In this document: in pieces, positions 1 through 8,851 of the stretch | Numbering within the stretch: the first letter of the stretch is position 1 | How the letters are laid out: each line of letters starts with the position of its first letter | DNA from: Novosphingobium endophyticum | GTDB taxonomy: Bacteria > Pseudomonadota > Alphaproteobacteria > Sphingomonadales > Sphingomonadaceae | Reading direction: 5' to 3' | Length of the DNA stretch: 64,000 nt | NCBI RefSeq assembly: GCF_014640675.1 | Contig: NZ_BMHK01000019.1 | Location: 1 to 64,000, forward strand | The notes under the pieces: generated by a model | Told to the model about the DNA's origin: nothing | The model's database searches: none | Seen by the model: only the letters and a program-made list of their open reading frames with translations | Program-made: the position numbers and the translations under genes

Positions 1-177
1 GTGAGCCGGGCGCCGCCCGAAGCATTCAGCTCCTGGTCGCCCCCGAAGCGCTGCCCGTCCTGCGATAAGCCAAACCGTCATAATCTCTGTGGCGCGGTAC
101 TAGGGCACATTGCTACATACATTAGCATCTCCTAGCGTTAGGCTCGTTGGTGGGGCAAGTGCGACCGAGGGGGTAAG
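1..177. other. Window edge and region upstream of hamA
   Basis: No complete gene fits here. Frame 3 is open from the edge to a TAA at 66-68 and could be the last 21 residues of an upstream gene, but it is too short to identify. The rest would hold the hamA promoter; I see no convincing -35/-10 pair. A purine-rich ribosome site (GAGGGGG, 167-173) precedes the TTG start at 178. Confidence 0.4.
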
Positions 178-1170
178 TTGAACCAGCAGAACGCAGAACA
201 AGCAGACGGCCTAGACCTGGATGCGGTTCTTTCGGCTCTTTGCCGGGACTATTCAAAATTAGGACCGAGGATACGGGAGCTACAGCACGAAGTGCTGTGC
301 GAGTGCTCAGGCGTCAACCTTCGACTGCATTTCCCGGCATTCCGACAGGGCAAAACCACGGTTCACGAACTGGTGGAGCTGGCATGGCTTCACTTGACGC
401 CTTTCGCGCTGACGCGAAAGGAAATCGATGCGGTGAGAGCGCTGCAGTCCACCCTGCCGTTCGACGACTTCCTGGTCAAAACCACTCAGCTCAATGACGC
501 AGCCGCCAAACTTTTCATAAAGGCGCACAAGGCGACAAACCGGAATGGCGAGGCCGGCGAGCTACTGCTGTACCTGCTGACAGAATGGATTCTAGGCGCG
601 CCCCAGGTCATTGCGAAGATGACCTTGAAAACGAATCCGCAGATGCCCGTTCACGGCGCGGACGGGGTCCATGTGCGCTACTGCCCTGAGACCGCGCGGC
701 TCTTTCTCTACTGGGGAGAGTCGAAAATGTATGGCGACGTCGGCGCAGCCATCACGGCCGCCGCGAAATCGATCGCAAAATCCTTGAAGCCGGACGAGCT
801 AGGTCACGAACTGCAGCTTGTTCAGCGAAATATCGATTTCACAGGGTTGGACGCCGACGGCAAGGAAGCCCTTCTGCGATATCTGGATCCGCATGAGGAA
901 GAATATAACGAGCGCAAAGACGTCATCACCTGCCTGATCGGCTTCGATTTTGATGGCTTCCAGACGGCCAGCGCCGCTGGCGACCAAGGCGCCGAGGAAG
1001 CCTTCAGAACTCTGGCAAAGGAGCATCTTGAAGCAGTCGCTCCCAAGGTCGCCGCTGCGCTCAAGGCAGCTGGGCTGGATTCTCAGGATGTGGAACTTTT
1101 CTTCTTCCCGCTCCCAGCCGTGCAGGAATTTCGCGATCTCTTCCAGGCTCGGATTGGCTGGCTGCCATGA
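178..1170 (+). CDS. hamA: HamA, DUF1837 nuclease subunit of Hachiman defence
   Basis: DUF1837-family protein, the nuclease subunit of the two-gene Hachiman antiphage system. In the family, HamA is held inactive by the helicase HamB and is thought to cut DNA once HamB senses phage or damaged DNA. Seen here: acidic residues E125 and E128, K147, then HGADG (159-163) and WGESK (179-183), an E...D...ExK order that fits a PD-(D/E)XK fold. Length (330 aa) suits a HamA. The TTG start is chosen because GAGGGGG lies 4 nt upstream. The 3' end overlaps the hamB start by 4 bp (ATGA), so the two are translationally coupled. No sign of decay. Confidence 0.85.
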   Translation: MNQQNAEQADGLDLDAVLSALCRDYSKLGPRIRELQHEVLCECSGVNLRLHFPAFRQGKTTVHELVELAWLHLTPFALTRKEIDAVRALQSTLPFDDFLVKTTQLNDAAAKLFIKAHKATNRNGEAGELLLYLLTEWILGAPQVIAKMTLKTNPQMPVHGADGVHVRYCPETARLFLYWGESKMYGDVGAAITAAAKSIAKSLKPDELGHELQLVQRNIDFTGLDADGKEALLRYLDPHEEEYNERKDVITCLIGFDFDGFQTASAAGDQGAEEAFRTLAKEHLEAVAPKVAAALKAAGLDSQDVELFFFPLPAVQEFRDLFQARIGWLP

Positions 1171-3713
1171 TGCAGGAACTGGCTGACAAAGTTTGGGGGA
1201 ATCCCGGATTCCACGACGCGGCGCACCGCATTGAGCTCGCATGGCTCACTAAAGAGATCGGCGGCGTCGATGACGGCCCCGCGGACATTACAGATGCCAC
1301 GCGGTTGATGCGTTCAGCGGCCATCCTGGCTTGCTCGGAGACAGCAGATCATCGACGCGCCGCCTTCAGGGTGGCGACTTGTGCATACGATCTGTTTGGC
1401 ACCGAACAGGTGCCCTTGGATCAGGCCCTGCGCGTCGTGCTCATGCGTCTGGGCAACTTCCCATCCATCGGCACGCGAGCAGACGTTGAGTCCGCACAGC
1501 CCAGCCTTCCCTTCGCGCTTGTCGCTGAAGAAATCGCGTCGGCCGATACGCATGAGGTGACGATAAACGGGCACACGGTGCTTCTGACAGACTTCCAGCA
1601 GAAGCTGTGGCTTAGCCTTATGCAGAGCCGCCGAATCGCGCTGGCCGCGCCCACATCGGCGGGGAAATCCTTTGTATTGCAGGGGTATCTATCGGCACTC
1701 TTCGACAACGACCGGGCAAAATCGGTTGTCTACATCGTCCCGACCCGTGCCTTGATCGCCCAGGTGGCGGAGGATCTGAAGGTTCAGTTCGAGGGAACGA
1801 CACGCGATGTTCCCGACATTGTCACGGTGCCGGTCGACGCGGACACCACGCTTGCCGAGCGCGCCATCTATGTGATGACGCAAGAGAGGGTGCAACTCGC
1901 TCTCGGTGCCCATCCCGACTTCAGCGCCAGCGTCATCATCGTCGATGAAGCGCATTCGATCGCGGACGGATCGCGGGGTGTTCTGCTTCAATGGGTCGTC
2001 GACGATCTGCTCGTCCGCAATCCGACATCCCAGATCCTCTTCGCCAGTCCGGCAATCCGGAATCTGGATATCTTCGGCCGCCTGTTCGGTTTGGACGACA
2101 TGATCGAGTTCTCGTCTGTAGAGCCGACCGTTGCCCAGAACTTCTTGGTCACCACCATCGAGTCAGCGACCAAGGGCAAACTTTCGATCAAGACCGCCGG
2201 GGACGGATCAAAGGCGCTACGGTCAGTCGCGACGCTGCGGCTGGATCGAACGGTCGCGAGCCGAATAGAGAAACTCGTCCATATCCCGGCGGAACTCGGG
2301 CGCGGACATTCGAACATCATCTATGCAAACGGCGCGGCGGAGGCCGAGAGCGTTGCGCTCCAACTGGCCGAGCTGATGTCTGATCGCGAGCCGACCGTCG
2401 CGCGCCTGGCTCTGTCGGACCTGGCTAAGGAAGCGGTCCACGCCAACTACGCGTTGGTTGAGTGCGTCAAGTACGGCGTCGCGTTTCACTATTCCAACAT
2501 TCCCACCCAGCTTCGACGCGCAATTGAAGCGGCAGTATCGTCCGGTGAGGTCGACTTCCTCGTATGCACAAGCACGCTGCTGCAGGGCGTCAATCTGCCT
2601 GCGAAAAACATCTTCATGTTTGCTCCGGAGAAAGGTCGGACCAAGGCCCTGGAGTCGACCGACTTCTGGAACCTCGCCGGTCGCGCCGGCAGACTGAAAC
2701 GAGAATTTCAAGGCAACATCTTCCTCATCGACTACGACAAATGGAAGAAGAAGCCGCTCGAAGGGCCAAAAGACTCGATCATCACTCCGGCGATCGAAAC
2801 CAGCCTGAACGACCATCACGATCAGCTCATGACCGTCATCGCCGGCACGCCGAGCTCTGGCCGCAGCGATGAAACCGATCTCGAGACCACCTTCGTCCGC
2901 CTTTATACCGATTTCAAAGGCGGAGACCTCAGCCAGACATTTGAACGAGCAGGCATCGCTGCAGGCGATGCTCAGTCGGGCCTGCTAGAGGCCGCGCTCG
3001 CCGCCGCCAGTGAAAAACTCACCCTCCCAGCAACGGTCATCCGCCGGACTCCAAACATATCCGCACACAAACAACAGCGGCTCTACGACCGGATAAGCGC
3101 GAAAGTGGCTCAAGGCCCCGACGTCGCTCGGACCCTCATCCCCCTGCACCCCCGCGAGAGTGAAGCTTTCCAGTCCTACGCGGATGTCCTGGAGCTTTGC
3201 CACGAGATCATTCTCGGCATCGATACCTCTAAGAATCTGCATCGGTTTCACGCTCTGATCGCGCGACGCTGGATGCTCGGTCTGCCGCTTCCTCAGATCA
3301 TCGACGAGCAAATTTCGCGAAATACGTCGAAGCCTGTTCGAACGACGATCAGAAACACCCTGGATTTGATCGAGGGCGACATCCGTTTCCAAGCCGTTCG
3401 GCTGTTTGGTTGCTATAGCGCCCTTCTTGTCTACGCCCTCGACAGCGCGGGGTTGGTGGACATGGTCTCGAGCATTCCCTCTTTGCCCCTTTACCTAGAG
3501 ATCGGCGCATCCGACAAAACGATGATCAGCTTTATCTCGCTGGGCTTGTCGCGCGTCACCGCCATGAAGCTGAACGAAATGTCGGCGCGTAAGGACCTAG
3601 ACAACGCCAGCGCGCTTCAATGGCTGCGTACGCGACCTTTGGAAACACTGGGGCTTTCCCCTCTCTTGCTCGCCGAAGTACGGGCGATTGCGACTACCTC
3701 TTCACCGAACTGA
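1167..3713 (+). CDS. hamB: HamB, Ski2-like SF2 helicase of Hachiman defence
   Basis: Large superfamily-2 helicase, the sensor/motor partner of HamA. Visible motifs: Walker A APTSAGKS (161-168), the DEAH box VDEAH (259-263) after a hydrophobic strand, STLLQGVNLPA (motif V region) and NLAGRAGR (about 502-509), the last being typical of the Ski2/Hel308 branch. The 848-aa length and the C-terminal extension after the helicase core fit HamB. It starts inside the hamA stop codon (ATGA), which supports co-expression in a fixed ratio. Family knowledge: HamAB protects against diverse phages by DNA degradation upon genome stress. All key helicase residues are present, so the system looks intact. Confidence 0.85.
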   Translation: MMQELADKVWGNPGFHDAAHRIELAWLTKEIGGVDDGPADITDATRLMRSAAILACSETADHRRAAFRVATCAYDLFGTEQVPLDQALRVVLMRLGNFPSIGTRADVESAQPSLPFALVAEEIASADTHEVTINGHTVLLTDFQQKLWLSLMQSRRIALAAPTSAGKSFVLQGYLSALFDNDRAKSVVYIVPTRALIAQVAEDLKVQFEGTTRDVPDIVTVPVDADTTLAERAIYVMTQERVQLALGAHPDFSASVIIVDEAHSIADGSRGVLLQWVVDDLLVRNPTSQILFASPAIRNLDIFGRLFGLDDMIEFSSVEPTVAQNFLVTTIESATKGKLSIKTAGDGSKALRSVATLRLDRTVASRIEKLVHIPAELGRGHSNIIYANGAAEAESVALQLAELMSDREPTVARLALSDLAKEAVHANYALVECVKYGVAFHYSNIPTQLRRAIEAAVSSGEVDFLVCTSTLLQGVNLPAKNIFMFAPEKGRTKALESTDFWNLAGRAGRLKREFQGNIFLIDYDKWKKKPLEGPKDSIITPAIETSLNDHHDQLMTVIAGTPSSGRSDETDLETTFVRLYTDFKGGDLSQTFERAGIAAGDAQSGLLEAALAAASEKLTLPATVIRRTPNISAHKQQRLYDRISAKVAQGPDVARTLIPLHPRESEAFQSYADVLELCHEIILGIDTSKNLHRFHALIARRWMLGLPLPQIIDEQISRNTSKPVRTTIRNTLDLIEGDIRFQAVRLFGCYSALLVYALDSAGLVDMVSSIPSLPLYLEIGASDKTMISFISLGLSRVTAMKLNEMSARKDLDNASALQWLRTRPLETLGLSPLLLAEVRAIATTSSPN

Positions 3714-3843
3714 GCGGTCAGCTCTGACGAGGCGCTGTGATGCCGGCCAATCTCGGTCTCCAGCTGGGACGCCAGCCAAATCCTGTGGGGGTACATGCCG
3801 CTGCCGTATCTCCACGATCGCACGGGTGGTGAACCGCCAGCGG

Positions 3844-4713
3844 TTAACCCGCGGCGATGTCGGTCCCACGGACCTGCATCTCTACGCGCAAGCCAGCGGC
3901 TGCAGCCATGTTAACCAACGCGTCGAGTCCGAACAGATCGACTTTGCCGCGGGTGAGATCGGAAATCCGAGGTTGGGTCACGCCAAAGACTTTAGCGGCC
4001 TGAGTCTGGCTCAGATGTGCGCGAGAAATATGATCCTTGAGCGCCGACATTAGCTCCGAGCGTAGCTTTGCACTCTCGCTTATCGCAGAACTCGCTTCGA
4101 CCGAGCCGGTACTCTCTGCGTCCCTCACCGGCTCTGCTGAGAATTCGCTATTCGCACCCATGTCCAGCGAGAATTGCTCGTGGGCGACACTGGCGATCTT
4201 CGCAGTAAGGCCGATCTTCTCTTCCGCCTTTGCGCGAGCATGATCCGACATAAAGTCGAGAAGACGCTCCAAGCCCCCATTGTCCGATACGGTTACAAAA
4301 TCCTTGTTCTTGTTCACGAAGACCACGGACTTCTTCTTTTCTCGAAGAAGCTCGATGACATTGCTTAGCGTGCCTGTGCTTTTGCAATCCCAGACCATAA
4401 GGCCATAGTCGCTGTTACGCGCCATCTCCAGGTCTTTGGCGGTAAAATAGGCCCGCGTGCCAGCCTTCGCCTTCGAGACGACCCTGTGGACCGGCCATTC
4501 TGCGACATTGTTCCGGGGCGTATCGCCGGTGCAATACACAGTCACCTTTCCGGCTTGGTATCGCTGGAGGCATTCTTGAATTGAGGTGTCGGCGCCATCG
4601 GCATCTCCGACCACGACGTTGAAGTCTGAAGATACGATCTTGTTGATTCTATCCGCCACCTTCTCATGCAGGCGGCTTATTGAGATTGATCCGGCGATGA
4701 AGACAGTGGTCAT
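3844..4713 (-). CDS. SLOG (YspA-like) nucleotide-binding domain fused to antitoxin-type HTH
   Basis: 289-aa two-domain protein. Residues 1 to about 155 look like a SLOG Rossmann-type domain related to YspA/DUF2493: FIAGS start, VVVGDADGAD (33-42) as the glycine-rich nucleotide loop, then YGLMVWD (103-109) and STGT (112-115). Residues about 225-282 are an XRE/HigA-type helix-turn-helix (LSQTQAAKVFGVTQPRISDL). SLOG domains bind or process nucleotide signals in several immune systems; the HTH suggests a ligand-responsive repressor. The ATG at 4713 is preferred over longer in-frame starts because the domain begins there and only 4 nt separate it from the phosphoribosyltransferase stop. Substrate and function are inferred, not known. 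Confidence 0.65.
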   Translation of the reverse strand: MTTVFIAGSISISRLHEKVADRINKIVSSDFNVVVGDADGADTSIQECLQRYQAGKVTVYCTGDTPRNNVAEWPVHRVVSKAKAGTRAYFTAKDLEMARNSDYGLMVWDCKSTGTLSNVIELLREKKKSVVFVNKNKDFVTVSDNGGLERLLDFMSDHARAKAEEKIGLTAKIASVAHEQFSLDMGANSEFSAEPVRDAESTGSVEASSAISESAKLRSELMSALKDHISRAHLSQTQAAKVFGVTQPRISDLTRGKVDLFGLDALVNMAAAAGLRVEMQVRGTDIAAG

Positions 4714-4717
4714 GGCA

Positions 4718-5308
4718 TTACTTCCATGTGATCGAAGCGGCGTAGATGTTGTTGATTTTCTTGTACGTGCGCAGCGTCTTGCAGACGGCGTCCATCGTGG
4801 CGCCCGTGTCGAAGAGGTCGTCAAGGACAAGCGCGTTCCAACACCCTTCGTTGGTGATAGACGGGTTGATGCTGAACCGTCCCTCCAACGCGGCGTCCTT
4901 CGCCTCGCGCCCGTGGAGATTCTTGAGCTGCGGGCTGCCTTCGGGCGCGGGCGCCTTGACGATGATGTCGTCGAACACCGGCGTTTTCGTCAGTTTACCG
5001 AGTTCGTTGGCGATCTCATTGACCGGCTGGCGTGCGCGAACCGTGGAGGCCGGCATTGGGATAATCAGGCCGATTTCGCCTAACAAAGGAAGCAACGATT
5101 GCTGCACTTGCGCTGCGAGCGCCTGCACCTGATTCCAATCGGCTCGATATTTAAGCTGGTATAGCGCCTCGCCGGGCGCTGAGCGCGTCGTGTCAAATCG
5201 AGGGTGGCCGTATTCGTCGTCGCCCAAGTAGACGCTCGACAGCGTATGCTTGTGGAGCGCGTAACCGAGATCCCAACTACCTTCGAGCTTTCGAACCTGA
5301 ACCTGCAT
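4718..5308 (-). CDS. ComF-like phosphoribosyltransferase
   Basis: 196-aa type-I phosphoribosyltransferase. The PRPP-binding loop is clear: LVLDDLFDTGAT (160-171), with two acidic residues and the TGAT turn. The earlier LKYRADW (52-58) and PMPAS (84-88) match ComF-family layout. Such enzymes move a phosphoribosyl group between PRPP and a base; some serve DNA uptake (ComF), others sit in nucleotide-signal conflict systems. It is the first gene of the leftward operon, 4 nt before the SLOG-HTH gene, so enzyme and predicted nucleotide-binding regulator are made together. ATG 5308 has an AAGGAA ribosome site upstream. The base substrate cannot be told. Confidence 0.7.
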   Translation of the reverse strand: MQVQVRKLEGSWDLGYALHKHTLSSVYLGDDEYGHPRFDTTRSAPGEALYQLKYRADWNQVQALAAQVQQSLLPLLGEIGLIIPMPASTVRARQPVNEIANELGKLTKTPVFDDIIVKAPAPEGSPQLKNLHGREAKDAALEGRFSINPSITNEGCWNALVLDDLFDTGATMDAVCKTLRTYKKINNIYAASITWK

Positions 5309-5359
5309 GATGAAGAGTGTTCCTTGCAGACCTCAAAACGCCAGGGAGGGGCCATCTCT

Positions 5360-5388
5360 TATATATAAAATCTTGTATGAGACGTAAG
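5360..5388 (-). promoter_or_regulatory. Candidate promoter of the phosphoribosyltransferase/SLOG-HTH operon
   Basis: On the minus strand a CTTACG (-35-like, 5388-5383) is followed after 17 nt by TATATA (-10, 5365-5360), about 50 nt before the ATG at 5308. The -10 lies in the only strongly AT-rich patch of the shared control region. The -35 match is poor, so this is a suggestion by eye. Confidence 0.4.
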
Positions 5389-5451
5389 AGCCTCAGGGCG
5401 GGTCGTCAATGGCATCTGGACCTCACGGCGCTAACATTATCACGCGGAGGA

Positions 5452-5486
5452 TTGACCATTTGCATAAGGTTGCATAATGTTGCCGT
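5452..5486 (+). promoter_or_regulatory. Candidate leaderless promoter of the HTH-helicase operon
   Basis: TTGACC (5452-5457) followed by CATAAT (5473-5478, 15-nt spacer) or TAATGT (5475-5480, 17-nt spacer) places the transcription start at or next to the ATG at 5487. No Shine-Dalgarno sequence sits within 15 nt of this ATG; the nearest (GGAGG, 5446-5450) is 36 nt away, and an in-frame TAA at 5475-5477 rules out an earlier start. The mRNA is therefore probably leaderless, as occurs in alphaproteobacteria. Confidence 0.45.
5460..5484 (+). repeat. 10-bp-phased TTGCATAA direct repeats at the helicase start
   Basis: TTGCATAA occurs at 5460-5467 and again at 5470-5477, with a third partial copy (TTGCC) at 5480-5484, each spaced exactly 10 bp. 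The array covers the predicted -10 element and ends two bases before the start codon. One-turn phasing puts all copies on the same face of the helix, as expected for cooperative binding of an HTH protein. Candidates are the MerR-type HTH of the helicase itself or the SLOG-HTH protein. Confidence 0.5.
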
Positions 5487-7550
5487 ATGTCACAGAACGA
5501 TGCCCCTGATTTCCTGACGCTTGCCGAGGCCGCCGAGTATGTTGGCGTCTCGAAGGATACGCTTCGACGGTGGGATGCCTCGGGCAAGCTCAAGCCTGTG
5601 CGCCGTCCAGGGAGCGGCTATCGCTTCTATCGCCGGCCTGACCTTGAGCCCTTCCGCCTTGAGTACCGGCGCGCCGAACAGGCTGCAGCCGATCCGGACC
5701 ATATGTTTCAGACCCTGACCGCAGATATTGAGGCGAACCCTAAGATACGCGAGCCGCAACAGGGCGCCCACCGGGCAGTGCGGACCCACTTCGAAGCCTC
5801 GAACGAGCCGGTGATCCTGCAGATACCCGTCGGATGCGGAAAGACTGGCGTAATTGCGACGTTGCCCTTCGGCGTCGCCAAGGGGCGCGCGCTCGTCATC
5901 ACACCGAACCTGACGATCCGGTCGGGTGTCGCGGAATCGCTCGACATCAGCAACCCGAAGAATTTCTGGCGGCGGACAGGGGCGCTCCACGATTTTTCCG
6001 CGGGGCCATTTCGCGCTGTTTTGGATGGGGTCGATGCCAATCTCCACGACTGCAACGCAAGCCAGTTCGTCGTGACCAACATTCACCAGTTGGCCAGCTC
6101 GGCCGATCGTTGGCTCCCGCAATTTCCGCCAAACTATTTCGACATGATTATGATCGACGAGGGCCACCACAACGTTGCGCCGAGCTGGGCGAAGGTCTTC
6201 GATCGCTTTCCGAACGCAAAGGTCGTCAGCCTGACGGCGACGCCGTTCCGGGGTGACGGAACGCGGCCAGTCGGCAAGGTGATCTATCGCTACCCGTTCA
6301 CCCGGGCGATGGTGAAGGGGTACATCAAGCAGATCCACTCTCGGAACGTCGCGCCGTCAGAGCTGTCTTTCACCTACCGTGACGACACGAAGCGGCACAC
6401 ACTGGAAGAGGTGTTGGCCTTACGGGAACATGCCTGGTTCCGGCGGGGTGTCGCGTTGGCGCCCGAGTGCAATCGTCACATCGTCGACGCCAGCATCAAA
6501 TACCTCCAGGAGCTGCGAGAGCGCAGCGGTTTCCATCACCAGATAATCGCCGTTGCCTGTTCCGTCGACCATGCCCGCCAAGTGCGAGGGCTGTACGATG
6601 AGCGGGGCCTAAAGGCGGCCGAAATCTATGGTGAGATGGATCGCGACAAGCAGGACGCCGTCCTTGCCGATCTGCGCAGCGGCAAGCTCGATTGCATCGT
6701 GCAGGTGCAGATGCTCGGCGAGGGCTTCGATCATCCGCCTCTGAGCGTCGCGGCCATCTTCCGGCCGTTCGCGAGCTTGTCGCCTTACATCCAATTCGTC
6801 GGGCGGGTGATGCGCGTCGTCCACGAGGCGAAGCCGGACCACCCGGACAACCACGCCTTCGTGGTCTCACATGTGGGCTTGAACACCGACGCTCATTGGG
6901 ACGATTTTCGGGAGCTCGACTTCGACGACCAGGCGATGGTCAAGAAGTGGCTGGAGGCCGTTGACGAGAATGGCGATGGTGACGGCTCAGGAGAGCCCCG
7001 TCGCTTTGATATCGGGATGCTGGTCGATAACGAGATCGTCGGCTCATTCATCAATCGGTCGTTCCTTGACCCCGAAGACGATCGCGTCCTCGAAGAAATG
7101 CTGGACCATGAGATCGGCGCAGGCCTCCGCCTGCGCGACGTCATCGCGAAGGACAAGCTCCGGGAGACGCTGCGCCGAAAGCAGGCGGAGCTCTCCCAGG
7201 TCAGCAGCTCCGGCGACCTTCCGATACAGCCGCAGGCGCGGCGGGTTGGTGCACGCAAGCGGCTCTCCGAACGCACAGGCTCCGTCGTCGCCCGCATTCT
7301 CAAGGACCTGAAGCTCTCGCCCGCCGGTCGCGAGGTCGGCCAGCGAGATAAGACCGTCGCGGGGCGTGACAACCGGGCCGCCGTTACATCGCTGCTGAAC
7401 AAGGCGATCAACGATCATCTCGGGATCAAGTCTGGGAGCCGGAAGGCACCCGACGCCGGCGACAATGAGGACGCATTGGCTGCGCTCGATATGCTGGGAG
7501 ACAATGTGCGCGACGCCCTAACAGGATGCGGAAAAAGGCGCTTCACTTGA
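5487..7550 (+). CDS. SF2 helicase with N-terminal MerR/excisionase-type HTH (C-terminus altered by IS)
   Basis: 687-aa protein. Residues 8-52 are a MerR/excisionase-like HTH with wing (LTLAEAAEYVGVSKDTLRRW, then GYRFYRRPDLE). The helicase core follows: Walker A PVGCGKT (114-120), DEGHH (224-228) as motif II, SLTATPF (248-254) as motif III, LGEGFDHP and QFVGRVMRV as motifs V and VI. This resembles the Res-subunit/DEAD group of restriction and defence helicases. The final nine residues (from T679) come from the left end of an IS5 element; without it the chain would end in KGKNDG and stop inside the next gene. Since only a few terminal residues changed, activity is probably kept. Operon partners are at 8883 and 9137. 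Confidence 0.75.
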   Translation: MSQNDAPDFLTLAEAAEYVGVSKDTLRRWDASGKLKPVRRPGSGYRFYRRPDLEPFRLEYRRAEQAAADPDHMFQTLTADIEANPKIREPQQGAHRAVRTHFEASNEPVILQIPVGCGKTGVIATLPFGVAKGRALVITPNLTIRSGVAESLDISNPKNFWRRTGALHDFSAGPFRAVLDGVDANLHDCNASQFVVTNIHQLASSADRWLPQFPPNYFDMIMIDEGHHNVAPSWAKVFDRFPNAKVVSLTATPFRGDGTRPVGKVIYRYPFTRAMVKGYIKQIHSRNVAPSELSFTYRDDTKRHTLEEVLALREHAWFRRGVALAPECNRHIVDASIKYLQELRERSGFHHQIIAVACSVDHARQVRGLYDERGLKAAEIYGEMDRDKQDAVLADLRSGKLDCIVQVQMLGEGFDHPPLSVAAIFRPFASLSPYIQFVGRVMRVVHEAKPDHPDNHAFVVSHVGLNTDAHWDDFRELDFDDQAMVKKWLEAVDENGDGDGSGEPRRFDIGMLVDNEIVGSFINRSFLDPEDDRVLEEMLDHEIGAGLRLRDVIAKDKLRETLRRKQAELSQVSSSGDLPIQPQARRVGARKRLSERTGSVVARILKDLKLSPAGREVGQRDKTVAGRDNRAAVTSLLNKAINDHLGIKSGSRKAPDAGDNEDALAALDMLGDNVRDALTGCGKRRFT
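7518..7521 (+). repeat. IS target-site duplication, left copy (CTAA)
   Basis: CTAA immediately left of the IS terminal repeat; the identical CTAA is at 8867-8870. YTAR duplications are the rule for the IS5 subgroup. The perfect match shows a simple insertion without later rearrangement. Confidence 0.9.
7522..7536 (+). repeat. IS5 left terminal inverted repeat
   Basis: CAGGATGCGGAAAAA, exact complement of the right end at 8852-8866. The same bases encode part of the new C-terminus of the helicase. Confidence 0.9.
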
Positions 7551-7599
7551 GCCTTCCGAAGTGATTCAAGACCCCTTCGACGATGTTGGAGGGTACGGG

Positions 7600-8727
7600 A
7601 TGCGCGGCGGAGACCACCGGAGCGAGGGGCTGTTTTCCTACGTGAGCTGCGAGGCGCGGGTTCCGGCAGACCATCCGCTTCGGGCAATCCGTGCGATTGT
7701 CGATGAAGCGCTTGAGGTGCTGTCTGCGGATTTCGACGGGATGTATTCGCGCATTGGCCGGCCGTCGATCCCGCCCGAGAAACTCCTGCGCGCCTTGCTT
7801 CTGCAGGCCTTCTATACGATCCGTTCGGAACGCCAGCTGATGGAGCAGATGGACTACAACCTGCTCTTCCGCTGGTTCGTCGGCCTGGCGATGGATGCGC
7901 CGATCTGGGATGTGACGGTCTTCACCAAGAACCGCGAGAGACTGCTGGCCGGTGACATCGCCGCCAAGTTCCTGTCCGCGGTCGTGGCGCAGTCTCGCGT
8001 GCAGGCGCTGCTGTCGGACGATCATTTCTCAGTGGATGGCACTTTGATCGAAGCCTGGGCCAGCATGAAGAGTTTCAAGCCCAAGGAGAACGGCGCGCCC
8101 GAGGGTGACGACGGCGACAACGGTTCGGACACCGGGCGAAGTGGGCAGGCCAAGGCCAAGGGGCGCAATGCCGGGCGCGATTTCCGCGGCGAGAAGCGGA
8201 CCAATGCCACCCACGCCTCGCGCACGGATCCCGATGCCCGACTGTTCAAGAAGGCACACGGCCAGGCAGCGAAACTCTGCCATATGGGCCATGTCCTCAT
8301 GGAGAACCGCCATGGGCTCGTCGTCGATGCAACGCTCACCCATGCCACGGGCACGGCCGAACGGGAGGCAGCGCTGACCATGCTCGCTCGGATGAGGGGG
8401 CGCCATCGCATCACGCTGGCGGCGGACAAGAATTACGATACGGCCGGCTTCGTTGCCGCACTGCGCGAGATGGACGTCACCCCGCACGTGGCCCAGAACA
8501 ACACCAATCGGCGCTCCGCCATCGATGGACGCACCACCCGGCATCCCGGTTACGCTGTTTCTCTGCGAATCCGGAAGAGGATCGAGGAGGTTTTTGGGTG
8601 GGCCAAGACCAGCGGCAACCTGCGCAAGACCCGTCATCGAGGGCAAGACCGCGTCGGTTGGACCTTCATGCTGACCGCCGCAGCCTACAATCTGGTCAGA
8701 CTACCCAAGCTGCTCGCGACAGCATAG
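7600..8727 (+). CDS. IS5-family DDE transposase
   Basis: 375-aa transposase of the IS5 element. It shows the N-terminal IS5/IS1182-like domain (FSYVSCEARVPADHPLR) and the three catalytic regions: HFSVDGTLIEAW (first Asp), ITLAADKNYD (second Asp) and KRIEEVFGWAK (Glu, in the Y/F-R/K-type C-terminal motif). A charged, low-complexity stretch lies between the first and second Asp, as in many family members. ATG 7600 is preferred to the GTG at 7561 because GGAGGG sits at 7588-7593. The reading frame is intact and the element ends match, so it is probably functional. Confidence 0.9.
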   Translation: MRGGDHRSEGLFSYVSCEARVPADHPLRAIRAIVDEALEVLSADFDGMYSRIGRPSIPPEKLLRALLLQAFYTIRSERQLMEQMDYNLLFRWFVGLAMDAPIWDVTVFTKNRERLLAGDIAAKFLSAVVAQSRVQALLSDDHFSVDGTLIEAWASMKSFKPKENGAPEGDDGDNGSDTGRSGQAKAKGRNAGRDFRGEKRTNATHASRTDPDARLFKKAHGQAAKLCHMGHVLMENRHGLVVDATLTHATGTAEREAALTMLARMRGRHRITLAADKNYDTAGFVAALREMDVTPHVAQNNTNRRSAIDGRTTRHPGYAVSLRIRKRIEEVFGWAKTSGNLRKTRHRGQDRVGWTFMLTAAAYNLVRLPKLLATA

Positions 8728-8851
8728 CCGTGCCTGGAATCCTCCCAAGGAAGCCTCCGGCGTGGCTCAAAGCCCTTCCAAGGCCAGCATTCCATGCCGG
8801 CGGGAGCACAACTGTCAGTGAAATCCTGCCATCAACCTGCCTGAAGGGGGA

